A stretch of 64,000 nt of DNA from Anastatus disparis (GCA_017163975.1 JAFFSR010000229.1:10620001-10684000); one strand, 5' to 3'. Positions 25,771 to 39,875 are shown, counted from the stretch's first letter. Notes: generated by a model from the letters alone, not told the origin. Program-made: numbers and translations.

Positions 25771-27879
25771 GCGGCCAACAGCAAATTGCTTGCTTCCGGG
25801 CCTCATTACATCACTCTGTTACTCTGTTAACGGCTCACCGGAAACCCCCCTATATATACATGTATATATATATAGATATATTATATACCTCAACTATGGC
25901 TACTCTATGTACTCTCATCTATATACCTCCATCTATGTCTCTTCTTCTTCTTATTCCAACTCTCTTTATCTCTCTCTCTCTGGACTCTCTTTTGTATGTG
26001 TATATAAATGTATATGTTGGTATATATTGTATCATGTATGTATATATGTTATTTAAATGCACGTACAACGTCGCGACAAGTTGGATTATATAGAGAAAGA
26101 GAGATAAAAGTGGAGCTTGGGCATATATGTATACATATATGCATGCAAGTGATAAAGTAAGATGACTTGTTTTATAGGATATTGTATGAAGAAGAATAAT
26201 GTAAATAAAGGTGTTTTAGGTAAGAATGGAGGTAATTTGATAATTTTTAAATAAAATGATTGAAATTTTTTTAATATTTCAGACAAAACTTTTATAAAAA
26301 TCAATTGTATTTTGTAGATTCAATATTTGCTTTTAACAAACCTTGCTAATTTATGTTAAAATTTAAATTTTTAATTTTTATGATTATAAACAGTTTTACT
26401 TGCAGTCAAATTATTGTTTAATATAACCAATAATTTTTTCAATACTTTAGCATAAATTTTTATTTTTAGATTTAACAATAATAATGAGCAAATTTTTCAA
26501 TTATAAACACAATTACAAGTCATGTCTATTGTAAATACGAAATTAGTTAATTTATATAATTCAAAAAATTACAAACAATTATTCTATTAAAATTAATAAT
26601 TCTTATACCAGTCAATTATTAATAATTACAGTAGTTGCATTAATAAATAAATTATATCTATGAAATAAATTAGTTTTATCAAAGAAATTATCATTATTAA
26701 ATAAATAAAAATCTTACAGGTTGTACTTTTACAGCAAAAGTAAAAAAGAAAAAAAAGAAAAATGAAAAAAGAGAGAGTGGGAGGGAGAAAGAGAGCAGAG
26801 AAATGAAAAAGTGATACGGAAGATAAACATTCGATGGAACGGCGAGAAGATTGACCGAAGCAATAATCGAAGACGATTATCTCGGATCTCAGTAGCGGAA
26901 ATTGAAATAGTGACGTTATGTAATTTTAATGGCTTTTGCTGTACGGTATATTCACTTTTCTTTAACGTTATATACCATTATGAAATTTTCATTTGATTTT
27001 CAGTTTTTTTTTTTCATATTTATATCGAAGTTTTCAAAAGCATCGGGTATATAAACTGTCAAGATGATAAAATAGTCGATAGGTTTTATAGTCATTGCAA
27101 AAAATAAAAAAGAAATTTTGAATGCAAAATTATTAAGAAAGAAAATTAAATTTGAAAATGTTTCGAGCAATGACAACTATATTATCATAATTTAACATAC
27201 ATTGATGAATTAAAATTTATTATTTAAAAAAATATTTAATAAAATGATATTTTACTGGCTAAATTACTTTTTGTAGTATGATAAACGTAAAAATATTTAA
27301 TTATTTAAGCATTGAAAACCTTATATTAATCTTTTTTTAATTAAGTCAGAAAGAATATTGAATTTATAAAACGTTTATAAAATCATTAAATATGATAAAA
27401 TTCTAATTTATGATTTGTCAATGTTAAAATACTATAACGAATAGTATAAAAAGTTTAAAAGTTGTAATTATCATACGTTAAACGTACATTTGTTAAACTG
27501 AAAAGAGGAAATGTTCTTCCGAATCGATTTCCTTTGAAAATTGAGTTATATAACAATAACCAATTTACATATGATATAGTAAACATTGGATCAATAGCTT
27601 TTTCTAAACTTACAAATGTTAATTTAATATAAAATGATGTTTAACATCCTTTCATTTTGTGTAATCCATTACATTGTTTAATAAAACAAAATAGAAGAAA
27701 AAAAAACACAAATTTTTGCAACACATCAAGTCAGGTAAAAAAGTTTAGGAAAAATGTCTGCTTGAACGAAAAAAAAAATATATTTTCCGTCCAGGAAGCT
27801 TGGCAGCGCTTCGACCTCGGCATTATACACCCACTAGGATATTCGCCCTCTTTTTCAAGCATACCAGAGTGAAAAAAAA

Positions 27880-27899
27880 GAGAGAGAGAGAGAGAGAGA
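27880..27899. repeat. (AG)n microsatellite
   Basis: About ten AG units next to further purine-rich sequence. Confidence 0.85.
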
Positions 27900-30091
27900 A
27901 AAAGAAAGGACTACAAAAAAAATCGCACACACGTGGTAACGGTGCTTGACTTTTGTCTCGTGCGTTTTTTTTTTCACGCTCTTTTACACGCGAGTCATTT
28001 TTTTTGCAGCTTTTTTTATGCCCGTAACCATTAGCTCGATGTTCTTTTTCGCGTTACACGCACGAGAGCACAAACTTTCAATCTAACGTTGAATGGATTT
28101 TTTAAAAAATTTTTGAAAATTCTCATAGTAGTTGGTTCATGCATATTTTGAGCGAGCTATGGCGTTTCTATTGAATAAACAAAATCATCGCTTAGTATTT
28201 TTATTACATTGTATAATTTTTTATTTTAAAGTTATTCATTATTCGAACATCAAAAAAATAATTTTAAAAAATGTTATGAAATTCCAGGATTGCTATAAAT
28301 AAATTTTTGTTCATTATAAATTACAAAATTTCTAATTATTATATTTGCACTTCAATTAAATTATCATCATTTCATTTAAACAATCATCGGTTCATTGAAA
28401 GATTACACAAAAACACACGTAAAAAAATACATCAATTAAGTTTACAACATTTTCTTTACATACACACATATATATGATATAAAGTAGCAATCGAGCTTAT
28501 AAGCATCTGGCTATATAGCTATACGCCAAATTATCCATAAACGCGATGCTCGTTTATTACCACTTATTTAACATTATTACAATTTGCATACAGACGTATA
28601 TGTATACACATGTGCAAGCGACGGTGGGTATTACATTGGTCCAGACTTGTTTTTTTTTTATTATTTTTATTTTTTAATCTAAAAATATAGCTTTTTTGAC
28701 AATAAAATTATTTTATTAGGTTTTGATTATATTAACTTTTATTTGTTGAAGATCAATCATTTTTTAATTAATCAATATGAGATTTTATCATTGTTTTAAA
28801 GAATTAATTTATACAATTTTTACTTTTATTTATTGTAATATTTATTGTATTATTTATTGTAAATTTATAAAATAATTGTTATTATGTCGTTTAAATTGTT
28901 AAAAAAAATTTTGTACATTAGAAGATAGTATTATAAAGAGAAAGTAATAAATTTTCTAAAAATATATTTGAACTTATACATTTCATGGAATATAATTATA
29001 TAATTATGTTAAGAATAATGTAACGTGTTCATTAATACGTTTATAAAAATTAAAAATTTTTTACAATTTAATTTAAAATATGACCTAATGTATCTACAAA
29101 ATAAAAATATTCACATGCCAATGAATACGTACACATAAATACAAACATTTATTATAAATAACATATTTTCATTCATGTTTATTCAAAACGTGCTTCTATA
29201 ATGCTATTTTAAATAATCTATGTCAGCGTAACAAAGCTTATTCTATGAGAAAGCAAAACAATATTAATAAAATTATCAAAGCAATGTTAAATTCATACAA
29301 ATAATAAATATAAAATCGATAAAAAATATTCATTCTATTAGAAGCAAATGAAAAGCATATAAAATACGAAGAAAAAAAAAAATTCTGTCATAATTTTCAC
29401 ACCAAACAGTTAAGCGATACTAATCATCCGTTCTAGACGTACAAAATGATTTATACATTGGCATGGCTGAATCATACATCAGTGTTTATATTAACGATCA
29501 TATATCACGTATATATGCACACTAAATCTAATGCAACTAGCAATTAATTTTATAAATTACAATGCTTGCATATAAAGTGCTTAGGGAAATTTCTGTTTGC
29601 TTTTCAAATTAATCAATAATTATACTTATTGTTTATTTATCAATTATTGTTTTAATTTTTTTATGTAAACAATCGAAAACTTACTTAAAAATAGGTTTTT
29701 ATGATAGTATTGAAACAAGAATTTTTATAAAAATCACAAAGTTGATAATTTTGTATGAAAGTATCGATTCTAAAGAGAATATGAATAAATATATGTATAA
29801 AATTCATGTAATCGATTTTTTTATTATATTTATATTAAATTTGATTTGCATGCAGGATTTTTATTGTACAAAGATAACAATTAATTTTTTACTCGTTAAA
29901 ATAAAAATTAAAAAAAAAAAATATTTTATTCAAGAATATTAACTATTTCATTACTTTTCCATAGAAATCTTGAATTGAAAAAACAACTAATATCTATAAT
30001 ATTGTTGCACATTATTCAGACTTATCTATAATTAAATAAAACAAAGGAAAAACGCATTAGTTTTATAAATAAAAAAAAAACTATTACTCAC

Positions 30092-30400
30092 CGTCAGAAC
30101 GGGGAAACTTCTCTTTCCGTGATTCCCGCGTGTTTTCCACACCACGAATAATCTTCGTATTCCTCCACTGTCCTTTTTTATTTATCTTACTTTTTTATGT
30201 CACTTAATATCACTCGCTAGAAATTTAAAACTTCTTTCTTATAGCTTGCATGTATTAACTATTCAAAAGATTTTCCTTTACTTTTAAGTAGAAACGTTCC
30301 GTATCTGTACCGACCAAAACTTTCGATTGATATCACTTCTTTTTCTTTGTATTTTTTTATTGAAAGAAAAATTTTATCACGCTGAAACTAATGCACAAGT
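30092..30400 (-). other. Possible untranslated leader exon of the minus-strand gene
   Basis: On the minus strand a GC-richer segment ends CCGTTCTGACG followed by a strong donor GTGAGT (from 30091 downward). It is the nearest good minus-strand donor I saw upstream of the acceptor at 21800. Its 5' end cannot be set; a GC-rich promoter-like island lies further upstream at 30520-31100. Linkage to the 21.4-21.8 kb exon is inference; a transcript read across the junction would settle it. Confidence 0.3.
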
Positions 30401-31266
30401 AAACATAATCTATATTGTAAAAAATTAATAAAAAAATTATTAATTTCTATATCAAAATCAAAATAACTAAACAAACAAAATTACAGAGAGCTTGCGATAG
30501 CATTAACAACTTAGCTACGAATGTAAAATGATTTCGAAGGAGACAAAAAGATATGAAGAGAGAAGCGCGCGCGTGGACAATACACAAGGTTTTGGGGTAA
30601 GCGGCTTCTTCGTTATCAGTTTTCTAACTCATACGATGATTGGCTGTATGGGTTTATTCATATATATACATATAGATAGACGTATATACATATCGGACTT
30701 TCTCTCTTTCCCTTTAGCGCGCCACCCGCGCGCGTGCGTTTAACCCGTCGAATATCGGGAGTGGGGATATTGTCGCGCTCTTTTACCTTACGTACTCTCT
30801 TCTCTTGTCCGCCATTGATATCTATACATATGCACACATACATATAGAGTAGGTATATGTGTGCGGGTGTGCGTATATACGATGCTCCCTTAGAGGCGGG
30901 ATCATCCGTAAGGGTGGATCTTCACTAACCCTCCCCTGTTACTGCTAAACCTTTGTCTCTATAGTTCTATCTTTTTCCTTTACTCTGTCTCATTCTCTAT
31001 CCTTTTTTGTATCTCTCTGTCTCTCTTTCTCTTTGGCTGTAATACTCTTTGCTCTTTTTGCAGTTTTGCTTGTTGGAGCTTACCAAAACGCTCGCTTAAG
31101 CTTTGCTCGCTAAGTATCTGGGGGAAAGATGTGATTATTAATATCTGCAGAATACTGGATTTTTGTTTATTTATTTGTTTTTATTTTAAGTTATAGTTAT
31201 AAATTATAGGAATATTCATTTGTTTGATTAAAGAAGGATATTTGTTATGTTAAATGCTTTAGTAGT
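30401..31266. other. Promoter-like island, no gene
   Basis: A GC-richer island (about 30520-31100) with TATA/ACGT words and CT runs. It could be the promoter region of the minus-strand gene. No coding exon is supported. Confidence 0.4.
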
Positions 31267-32409
31267 ACGAGGACTCAGTGGCTCAGTCGGTAGAGCGATG
31301 GATTCGTTCATTAACCAATACTATTGAAAACCTCTTACTTAATTTTAAACAGGAGATCATAGCTACTATAACAAATCATAATGCGGCTTTACAAAATCAG
31401 TTAAACAATCAAAATTTAAAAATTAAAGTATTATTTAACAAACTTAACCTACAATGGATCGAGTAATTGAAAATCTTAACATAATGTCAATCAATGTAAA
31501 TTCTTTATTCACTAATTTACGCAAACATAATCTGCCTAAATTCATAAAAAATGTAAAGCCACATATTGTGTTGTTAAATGAGACAAAGCTAAACTGTAAG
31601 CACAAAACTTCCTTCAAAGATAAACAAATGTAAAAACACGTACTTCTAAGGAAACAAAGAAATTGTACACCAATGCTTGGTACCACACAACCACACACAT
31701 GAAAAGTAATATGTATAAAAAAAAAATAAAATAAATAAATCCTTCACCTCTTTCCTATCAAATGTTTAAAAACAAGATCAATACTAAAAATTAAATGATT
31801 TAGCTCAGCGACTCACTAACAAATTCTTATCTAAAAAGCAGTCTCAATAGCTTACTCTTATAATATTAAAATAACAGATATTGTACATCTATAAAACTTT
31901 TCTGTAAATATGTAAATAGCACTAATTACTAGTTTATAAGCTCTTTAAACAAAAGTTTTAGTTGGTTTTTTCAGAACTTTTCCAACTTCTTAGAATCCAA
32001 ATTTTTCTTATGCCTATCAACTTTCTTATAGAAACCAGGCTCATAAATAAAATGAACTTTCAAATAAAAAACATCAGTCAACTTACATCCTGCGAGTACT
32101 TACAGCTTAGAAAGTCAACAGAATGAACATTAAATAAAAAAAAAAATTATTATGTACACGTTAATTTGTTTGGTGTAATAAATTTGTATGTAATGTTTTA
32201 TCTCTCAATAAACAAAAACAAAAAAAAAAGCGATGGATTCGTAATCTCGAGGTTTCGAGTTCGAATCCCGTTCTCGGCGGCCGATTGATACAAGCACCAC
32301 TGTACGTTACATGTGCTTTTTTCACAAACACACTGATAACCTCCGTCGTCAATTATGTATCGCAACGATAGCATAAATATAGCAACGTCAAATAAAATTA
32401 AAAAAAAAT
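31267..32409 (+). repeat. tRNA-derived SINE split by a LINE insertion
   Basis: The head of the SINE (CAGTGGCTCAGTCGGTAGAG, containing the A-box) is at about 31275-31294 and runs to the sequence GCGATGGATTCG. The rest (B-box GAGTTCGAATCCCG, body, A-rich tail) resumes at 32230 and ends near 32409. Between them is a 923-bp insertion. Joining the two parts across one copy of the 12-bp repeat gives the same element as at 62500-62703. Confidence 0.9.
31307..32229 (+). mobile_element. 5'-truncated, internally deleted non-LTR retrotransposon (LINE)
   Basis: The insertion ends in an A-rich tail (CAATAAACAAAAAC plus an A run) and is flanked by a perfect 12-bp duplication, GCGATGGATTCG, at 31295-31306 and 32230-32241. 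The first 160 bases read as the end of an ORF1-like frame stopping at 31466. A second frame starting at 31454 overlaps it and resembles the beginning of an APE-type endonuclease (INVNSL, then PHIVLLNETKLN with the conserved N-E-T-K). That frame stops at about 31633. The reverse transcriptase region is absent, so the copy is dead: it was both truncated at the 5' end and deleted inside. The clade cannot be assigned from this fragment. Confidence 0.83.
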
Positions 32410-33000
32410 TTATTAACAGCAATTTATTTTTATTATGTTTTTTTTTAAATTTGTTAACAAAGGGTAGAACTTTTGAGTTATTCTACTAGACTATTTATAA
32501 CTGATATTGAAAGTTGAAATATCTTTTTCATTTTTTAATTTCAAATTTATTCACGAGAAATTTGAGCTTTTATTAAAGAATTAAACTCTTAAGCAAAAAG
32601 TATAGATTTAAATACCAAAGTCTAATGATCTCAAGTTGATTAAAAAAAAAAAAAAATAATATGATTATTATAAAATGTACGCTTAACTTGATTCCCGTAT
32701 CATATCGCAATTTTGAAAATCAAAAAATGAATAGTACAACAGAGGGATCTACTTAATTGCGCAGCTGAGATATCGGAAGGCCATCCGGCTGCACGCATGA
32801 CTAAACACCTTTCTCTTTCTCTTTTTTTTTCTATATCTGTTTTATTCTTTCTCTCTCTTTTCTTTGTATGTGTATGTTTTTGTGTATATATGTGTGTACA
32901 AGTAAGCTGACTATACCGGAAGTTAAATCTCGTGGAAGAATCGCTAGTCAATAGCTTTAGAGATTCGCTGTCTTACTACCTCTATATCCCTCGATGTACA

Positions 33001-33003
<3 letters not shown>

Positions 33004-33043
<40 letters not shown>
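33004..33043. repeat. (AC)n microsatellite
   Basis: About 20 units, nearly uninterrupted. Confidence 0.96.
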
Positions 33044-33046
<3 letters not shown>

Positions 33047-35608
33047 AACACAGATACTCACACGTACATGCAGTTGCAAGCGCTGTAATCTCGTGCTTCA
33101 TTAATTAACAATAAGAATGAATCTTCAAACTTATATTGTATTTCGATGCGATAGAGAGTTGGAATAATTATCGATTATCGATGATGTTATTGCTGTTGTT
33201 GTTGTCGTCAATGATAATGATGAGAAAAATTTTGAATTCTTTTTCTTGATATACGTGGAAATCAAACGTATTAAGCTTTATTTTTTGAGAGGGTGATGTT
33301 TGGTTTGATTAAGTGTGTCTATTTGTGTTTTCTGTTGATGTCATTGTGTGACAGAAAAAAAAAGAATAATATTATGTGCAGTGTACTATAGAGGATGAAA
33401 GTTCAGTAATGGGTTAAATGGCTTGTGAATAAGATATTATATGTTTACAAATAATTTTTTTGTTTACATGTGACATGTGATTTCAAAACAATTGTTGTTT
33501 TTTTACATTATAAGCTTGAAATAAATATTTACGAAATGGAAAACAAAAATATTTTCTTCGAGTTGAAAAAAATATATAAAGCAATTTGTACACTTCAATT
33601 TTTTTCCGGACAATATACTGTTTAAACATTAATTTTCTTAACAAAATATTGTAATTATTTTATCTTAAATGTAGATTTTGAAATAAAAATCTGTGAATTT
33701 CTCAAATTATTTCTTTGTCTTGAAATCCCATAAATACATAAAAAGATTACAAGATTTCGAAAATCCAAACTCACATGCTCATTAAAAATAATCCCAGCGA
33801 CTCCGCCCAAGAAATCTTCTTCAATTCTCCTCGACACTATCAACCCCCTTGCAAAATAATCGATTCGCACAATGAAAAACTTTCTTCCTAACTCTTCTTA
33901 ATCTCATCTAGAAAAATACTTCTGTTAAACGTCTGCGTGTTTATATAAGCTCGATTAATGTTAATAGTAAGGGGTTTGCATTAAAAAGAGAAAATAAATA
34001 GAAAAGAGAGAGACGTCAGACGAGTTGCCCCTTTTTCTCGAGTGAGTTAGAGCTTCCTGAAAGGCTTTTCTCTCAAGGCATCTAACTTCCTCTGTCTATT
34101 TTCCTCTCTTTCTTTTTCTTTCTCGCTGTCTCTTTTTCTTTCCACCGTTTCTTAATGGCAAAATGAGGGGTAGGAAATATCAAAACTTGTCGTCTTCGGA
34201 GAGTGTAAACTTTTCTGGAAAAGAAAATCTTTCGCGAATATGTACGTTAATAAATCTTAAGTTCGTTTGAAAATTTCTTTCTTTCTTCAACTTTTTTTTT
34301 CTCTTTCCTTTCGTCCTTTCTTTCTTATTTCTTTGAAGTTTTTAGTTGGAATTTGATAGTAATAAAGTTGAATAGTTTGGAAGTTTTTAATGATTTATGC
34401 TAAATTTATGCAAGTATCATATAATCGCGATATCATTTAATAATTTTTTTATTATTTAAGATAGTGAAAAATTTAATAGTGTAAAATCAAAAAAAGTTCA
34501 ATTTTAATAATGTCTGATTTATGCCGCTTGTACTACTTGATGTTTTCAGTAACGATTCGTATAGACATTTCTACATAATAAATCTTCGTTATAGGCTCTA
34601 AAGAGATTAAATTGTACATCTAATATTTATTTTATTTGATAATACTTATTTTCTTCAAAATATTGTAATTAATTTATATGAATTTTTTTTTAAGTTAAAG
34701 AAAAAATAAGTTAAGAATAAGTCAAAATATACAAAAATAAGTGAAACTTATAAATTTATATCTTTTCGTATACTTCCAATCATATATACATACATTCATA
34801 TTTCATAAAAAAGACATATTTGTTGGTAAATTGCTTTATTGTACATAAAAATCATTTCCGAGTATAGAAATCAAGAATTCTCATGAATAAAACAACGCGA
34901 ATAAAAAAAAATAATACCAAGTTGAATACTTTTTAATAAAATTTATATTTCCCTTAAGTTTTAAAAATAAAAAGAAAAACACACCCTCGCACACATAAGC
35001 ACACAACGATTTATCTGGTAGAATAAATGTAATCACCATTTGTCACGAAAAGGCAGTAACATTCAACAGGTTTTTCAGTAAGAGCATTAAAAAGAGAGTT
35101 TGTTCACATGTCTTTTTTGGCTGGCAACGTTATAAACTTTAAGAAAACCAAAACATCTTTTTTTTTCTCTTTTTTTTTATTTTCTTTTCTTCCTTTTCAA
35201 GTTTAGATTAACTGCTTGTAAAGGCTATTACATTGTATGCATAGAGAGAGAGAGAGAAAGAGTCGAAATTTCGTTTTATACATTTTCAGAGCAAAAGCAA
35301 ATCTACTTATGTTCTTTTGCACGCGATTTTCAACTTCTTACTTTATACTAAATGGTACTTACGGTATGGAAAGACTTTCTAGTCTGTTAGGATTAATTTA
35401 TTTCTAGGTATATATTGTTCAATTGTCAGTTAAACTGTTTTATTTGACAGTTACTTCTCTTTTACCTGCTGGTTAAAATTGAGTTAAATTTGAATTTTGT
35501 TATATTCTATTTCTTATTACTTTTTTTTATTTAAAAAAGTAATCAAATTTTTTTTTATATCTTTGAGTTTTTATTCAATAATTAAAAAAACTATTGCTGA
35601 ATGGGAAA

Positions 35609-35620
35609 CCCCCCCCCCCC
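35609..35620. repeat. Poly-C tract
   Basis: Twelve consecutive C in otherwise AT-rich DNA. Confidence 0.95.
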
Positions 35621-36641
35621 ACTTAAAATTTAAAAAGTGACTGGCGCTAGGCTAAACTTATTAATTCTATTTCTAGTCTTGTGGATCTTTATTAAAAATA
35701 AATATGCTTGTTGAGATATAATTACAAAAAAATTGAAATCGATAAGAAATTATTCTTTGTTATTTATTATTTGTTCATAGTTTATGAGGGACTAGATTGG
35801 TGACTATGTTACTACTTAATGGAGAAATTTACTTTCATCCTTATCAAATATCTTAATTTTTTATTCCAAATTCGTTAAAAATTAAATTTTACATACAATT
35901 TCAGCTTTTAAAAGCTTTAAAACTAAAGAATTTTTAAAAAGTAAACGAAAGACAAAAAATTTCCAAAATCGAAATTTAAGAATATTTAAATATTTTAATA
36001 TAAAAACTAAAAACATTGATAATTATAATTTGATCAAAGTATATACAAGAAAAAAATTATGTAGATTTTTTTAACAGGAAATTGATTAAACCATACCATC
36101 ATTTACATTAAAATGAGAATTAATCTCAAAATCATTTAAAATTACATGTATCAAATCCAATCTGGTTATATGATAAAGCTGACAATAACTTCGATTTCCG
36201 TTTAGTCGAGCACAAAATCCATTCATTGTAATCTACTTCTTGTACTCTCAACTTAAACTAATGCTTTCATCATCTATTTGGGAAATCTATAATATGTAAA
36301 ATAATTAATCATTAAAATTAATTATAAATATATGTTTCTTTCTATTTAATTTATTTAATAAACAAATGATTATAATAATATGTTTAAATCATCTATTAAT
36401 TTTAAAGTATTCAACTAGGATAACTCTTGAAAAAGAAAAAAAAGAAAAATTTTATGTTCATTAAAATCCAAATCTACTAAATAATAATATTTTAACACAA
36501 TGAAAAGCGATAAAAAACAGCGTATATCAAATATACAATATCCATTTGGTGTACGTATACATCCATGTATATTCGACAACCATATCGACATCGCGTGATT
36601 TAATTTACTAGAATTGGGGCACACGTTTGCAGGCACGTGTT

Positions 36642-36665
36642 TATATATATATATATATATATATA
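36642..36665. repeat. (AT)n microsatellite
   Basis: About 12 units, followed by ACGCGTATAC-like words. Confidence 0.93.
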
Positions 36666-36839
36666 CGCGTATACATGTATACACGTATAACACAAGCCGA
36701 TAATAATACAAGCATAAGCTAACCGCGCCCTGCTATTAATATCAGTTAACGAGCTGATATGATCGTTTGGGCGGCTTGGTGAAACTGCCTAAAGACGATG
36801 TATATATAACGTTACTTGCATATAGTCTATATACCACCA

Positions 36840-36868
<29 letters not shown>
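36840..36868. repeat. (CT)n microsatellite
   Basis: About 14 CT units followed by a T run. GAGA-type factors bind such tracts in insects; no adjacent gene is identified. Confidence 0.95.
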
Positions 36869-36875
<7 letters not shown>

Positions 36876-37746
36876 GCTTCTTCCATTGATCGGTCATGGC
36901 TCGACGTTTTTAGCTGAGTCACAAAAGATATATACGTGTATATACATAGAGTGGATAGACCTGGGAGGTCTTCTCTGGATGTTCCATCAAACATTTTCAC
37001 ACGTATACACATATTAGGGGGGGTGTCAATGACGAAGAAGGTGCGAATCATAAAGAGTAAATAAAAGCAATTGCTTAAAGGAGACGAAAAGATATGCTGT
37101 TAACTTTTATTTTTTAAGGAATTGGCTGATATACGGGTTTGTAGAGGGTGACTTTTAGGTTTTAGTTAAGTGTAACTATTTACGGCTGGGTTTATTGGAA
37201 TAATTGGGTATGTTTCTTTGATTTTTTTACATTAAAAAAAATATGATACTTAAAAAATCAAATAAAATCTAATATTGACAATTATATACAAAATTATATA
37301 TGATCAATCAATATTATTTTCATTCATTTTGATTAAGATTTTTAGAATATTTTACAAAGAATAATAATAAGTCAGTGTCAACATTCATTTGACTAGTTTA
37401 CTGTCCTTATAAAATTTGAATAAAATATTATTTTTTTAAATATTTATGATGCTAATTCAAAATTATTGTCACAATATTGATTCAATGATGATAGAGAATT
37501 GAAACCTGAAATCTGGCTAGAAAAATTCGGTAATATTAAAGGTTTCATTGTTTAAACTTTTTTTGAACTTTTACATACACTGTATTACATGTCTTTTTGT
37601 ATCTTATTGAAAAATAAATTTATAGTTTAATTTATGTTTTCTCTGTTTTTTTTTAATCGAAATTTAAAAATAAACGTTTGATGCATGAAAGTATGCAAAT
37701 TAAAAAATATATTTATGAATTTAAATAAAATTTAATAATATTTTAA

Positions 37747-38117
37747 GGGGAGACACAAGTAAAACACACAAAAAATGAGGTTTTTTAGTTTTAACTTTTG
37801 ATCCGTAGCACCTACAATGTTATCCATGCGTAATGTTGTTCAAAATCATCTAAAGAATCTATAAAAAAAATTTCAGCTCGAAATATTAAAAACTGTGGGA
37901 CTAGTTCCATTTTAACGACTGCTCGATTCAGTGATAAGTGAGGAAGCGTTAAAATGGAACTAGTCCCACAGTTTTTAATATTTCGAGCTGAAAATTTTTT
38001 TATAGATTCTTTAGATGATTTTGAACAACATTACGCATGGATAACATTATAGGTGCTACGGATCAAAAGTTAAAACTAAAAAACCTCATTTTTTGTGTAT
38101 TTTACTTGTGTCTCCCC
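37747..38117. mobile_element. Near-perfect palindromic TTAA-flanked MITE (371 bp)
   Basis: It begins GGGGAGACACAAGTAAAA and ends with the complement, bounded by TTAA at 37743-37746 and 38118-38121. The arms (about 37747-37916 and 37948-38117) are almost identical in inverted order, leaving a central spacer of about 30 bases. It has no coding capacity. The near identity of the arms suggests a recent insertion or repair between arms. The TTAA duplication suggests piggyBac-type mobilisation. Confidence 0.92.
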
Positions 38118-38121
38118 TTAA

Positions 38122-39875
38122 TTATTATAATATAAATATAAATGTTTTTTAAGGATGAAGATGTGCGGTCTAACGTCAATTATGTTTTCTGCTGACAGTG
38201 TACATTTTTGTGAAGTTAAATTATTTTTAGTCGCAGGAAAGAAATGAAAAACTTCATTTAATTTTTAATTGAATGATGATTGTAAAGCGTTTTTGATCAC
38301 GTGACAACAAGAATTATGTAAATAAAAATAAAAATTTATTGTTGCAAAATATTTGCTGAGTAACTATAATTAATAAAATGTTACAAATATAATTTTGATA
38401 CATATAAAATCTGTTAATATTTGATAAAAACAATTGATAGTAATTTGTTGATCGGTTCAGAAGCATTTATATAGCTTTTAAAATTAATTTTATTATATTG
38501 GGTTCTGTATTAAATTGAAAGGTTAATTTCATCATACAATACAGTTGATGGAAATATATGTTTTTAAACTGCTTTTACTGTCATTTGAAAGTTACATAAC
38601 TGGATTGAATAATTTTTTTGGTTCTCTCATTTTTATTGGAGAATTTTTAAATAACAGAAAAAAATCAAAAAATATATGATATATGTTTGATGCACTCGTT
38701 TCTGTATTTTGTATTTAACACTAACCTTGTTTAGCTTTCACGACACAATTATTGTTTTTATTTTTGTACATAAAAAAAATGAAAATGAATACGTAAAAAT
38801 ACAATAAAATATAGAATTTTATAAGAAATTTATATAATTTATAAATAGGAACAGATGCAAATTTTACAACAAATTAATTCATATAATTTATACACGGGGA
38901 TCAGAATGCAGCGGCTTAATTTAGTTTTTCAACCAATTACAAAGCTTTTATTTTGTCCACAGAATTTCTGGCTTCAAATTTCCGCTTATCACTTTTTTAT
39001 AATAGAGAAATAAAATAACATATTTACGAAAAACCTATTTATATATTATACTTAATTAATAAATAGATTTATTATTAATGAATGAAAGGGTTGAATTAAA
39101 ATGATTAAAAATACAAATAATTATTAAATATTGTATTAAGTTAAATTGAAGATTTTCTCCAAATCGAATATATTTTGTAGTTTTGCACACGTGATATGTG
39201 ATGTGATTTCAACAAAAAATATAATACTTCAAACTATTATTCTTCTGATGAATCAAATATAAAAATTAATAGAGTATCAATATCAACGGATTTAAAAATA
39301 AATAGTAGCTTTACGCATCTGTTATGAAATATATTTTGCGTAACATTTGTCTTTTAATAAAACCAACAATACTTTTGATAATTAATAATCATTATCATAT
39401 AAATTGTCAACGACAATGCATGCCATATCTAATAGTCAAGACGTCACTGAATACAAAAGCGTACAAAAGTAGTGACGTTATATTTATTTAAGTATTTATA
39501 GTTTTATCATAGACGTAATAATATTTTAATTTATAGAATATTTTAATCTAATTACATCCATACGACTATTATATCTTCCCAATGAGTTCAATTGTTTTTG
39601 AAATGAATCAATTATGAATTGATCGTAATGATGAAATTTGATTTTATCAATTCTCTCTATTTTTAGATTGATAAATTATATTTTAAAATCTTTGTGCTTT
39701 ATCAATGAGTTAGAAGATGAATTGCTGTTATTAGCATCTTGGAATCTATTAAGATAAGTAAATGAGTGTACTTCAATAATAGATTGTCAAATAAAAAGGT
39801 CTCGTGATGTTAATTGTTGAAAATAATTTGAATTTGGTCTATGAATTTCAATTATGTCACGATGCGTAAGTTTAG
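38122..39875. other. AT-rich non-coding region upstream of the protease gene
   Basis: No exon or repeat element recognised. Confidence 0.5.

Larger units (their letters stand above)
21800..30091. other. Long AT-rich non-coding stretch, probably intron of the minus-strand gene
   Basis: No exon, RNA or complete transposon identified. It holds GAAT repeats at 24425-24445, a GC-richer island at 25440-26110 dominated by CGT/TAG triplet repeats and TATA words, and GA-rich patches at 26740-26800 and 27870-27900. Long frames in the 25.7-26.1 kb island are triplet-repeat artefacts. Confidence 0.5.
32410..37742. other. AT-rich non-coding region with several islands
   Basis: No exon supported. Islands with CT/GA runs and TATA words are at about 32700-33080, 33960-34340 and 36540-37050. 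A 12-base C run is at 35609-35620. Confidence 0.5.

Noticed and set aside
25671..26093. 140-codon frame with Arg and Val runs
   Set aside because: Built from CGT/TAG triplet repeats and TATA words; no domain and no splice context.
30110..30125. GGGAATCAC on the minus strand as an immune element
   Set aside because: A single isolated copy with no GATA cluster and no immune gene nearby; it serves as a caution for the 43 kb cluster.
31278..31466. A 62-codon frame starting in the SINE head
   Set aside because: It is a chimera: the first codons come from the SINE tRNA-like head and the rest from the inserted LINE. It is not a gene.
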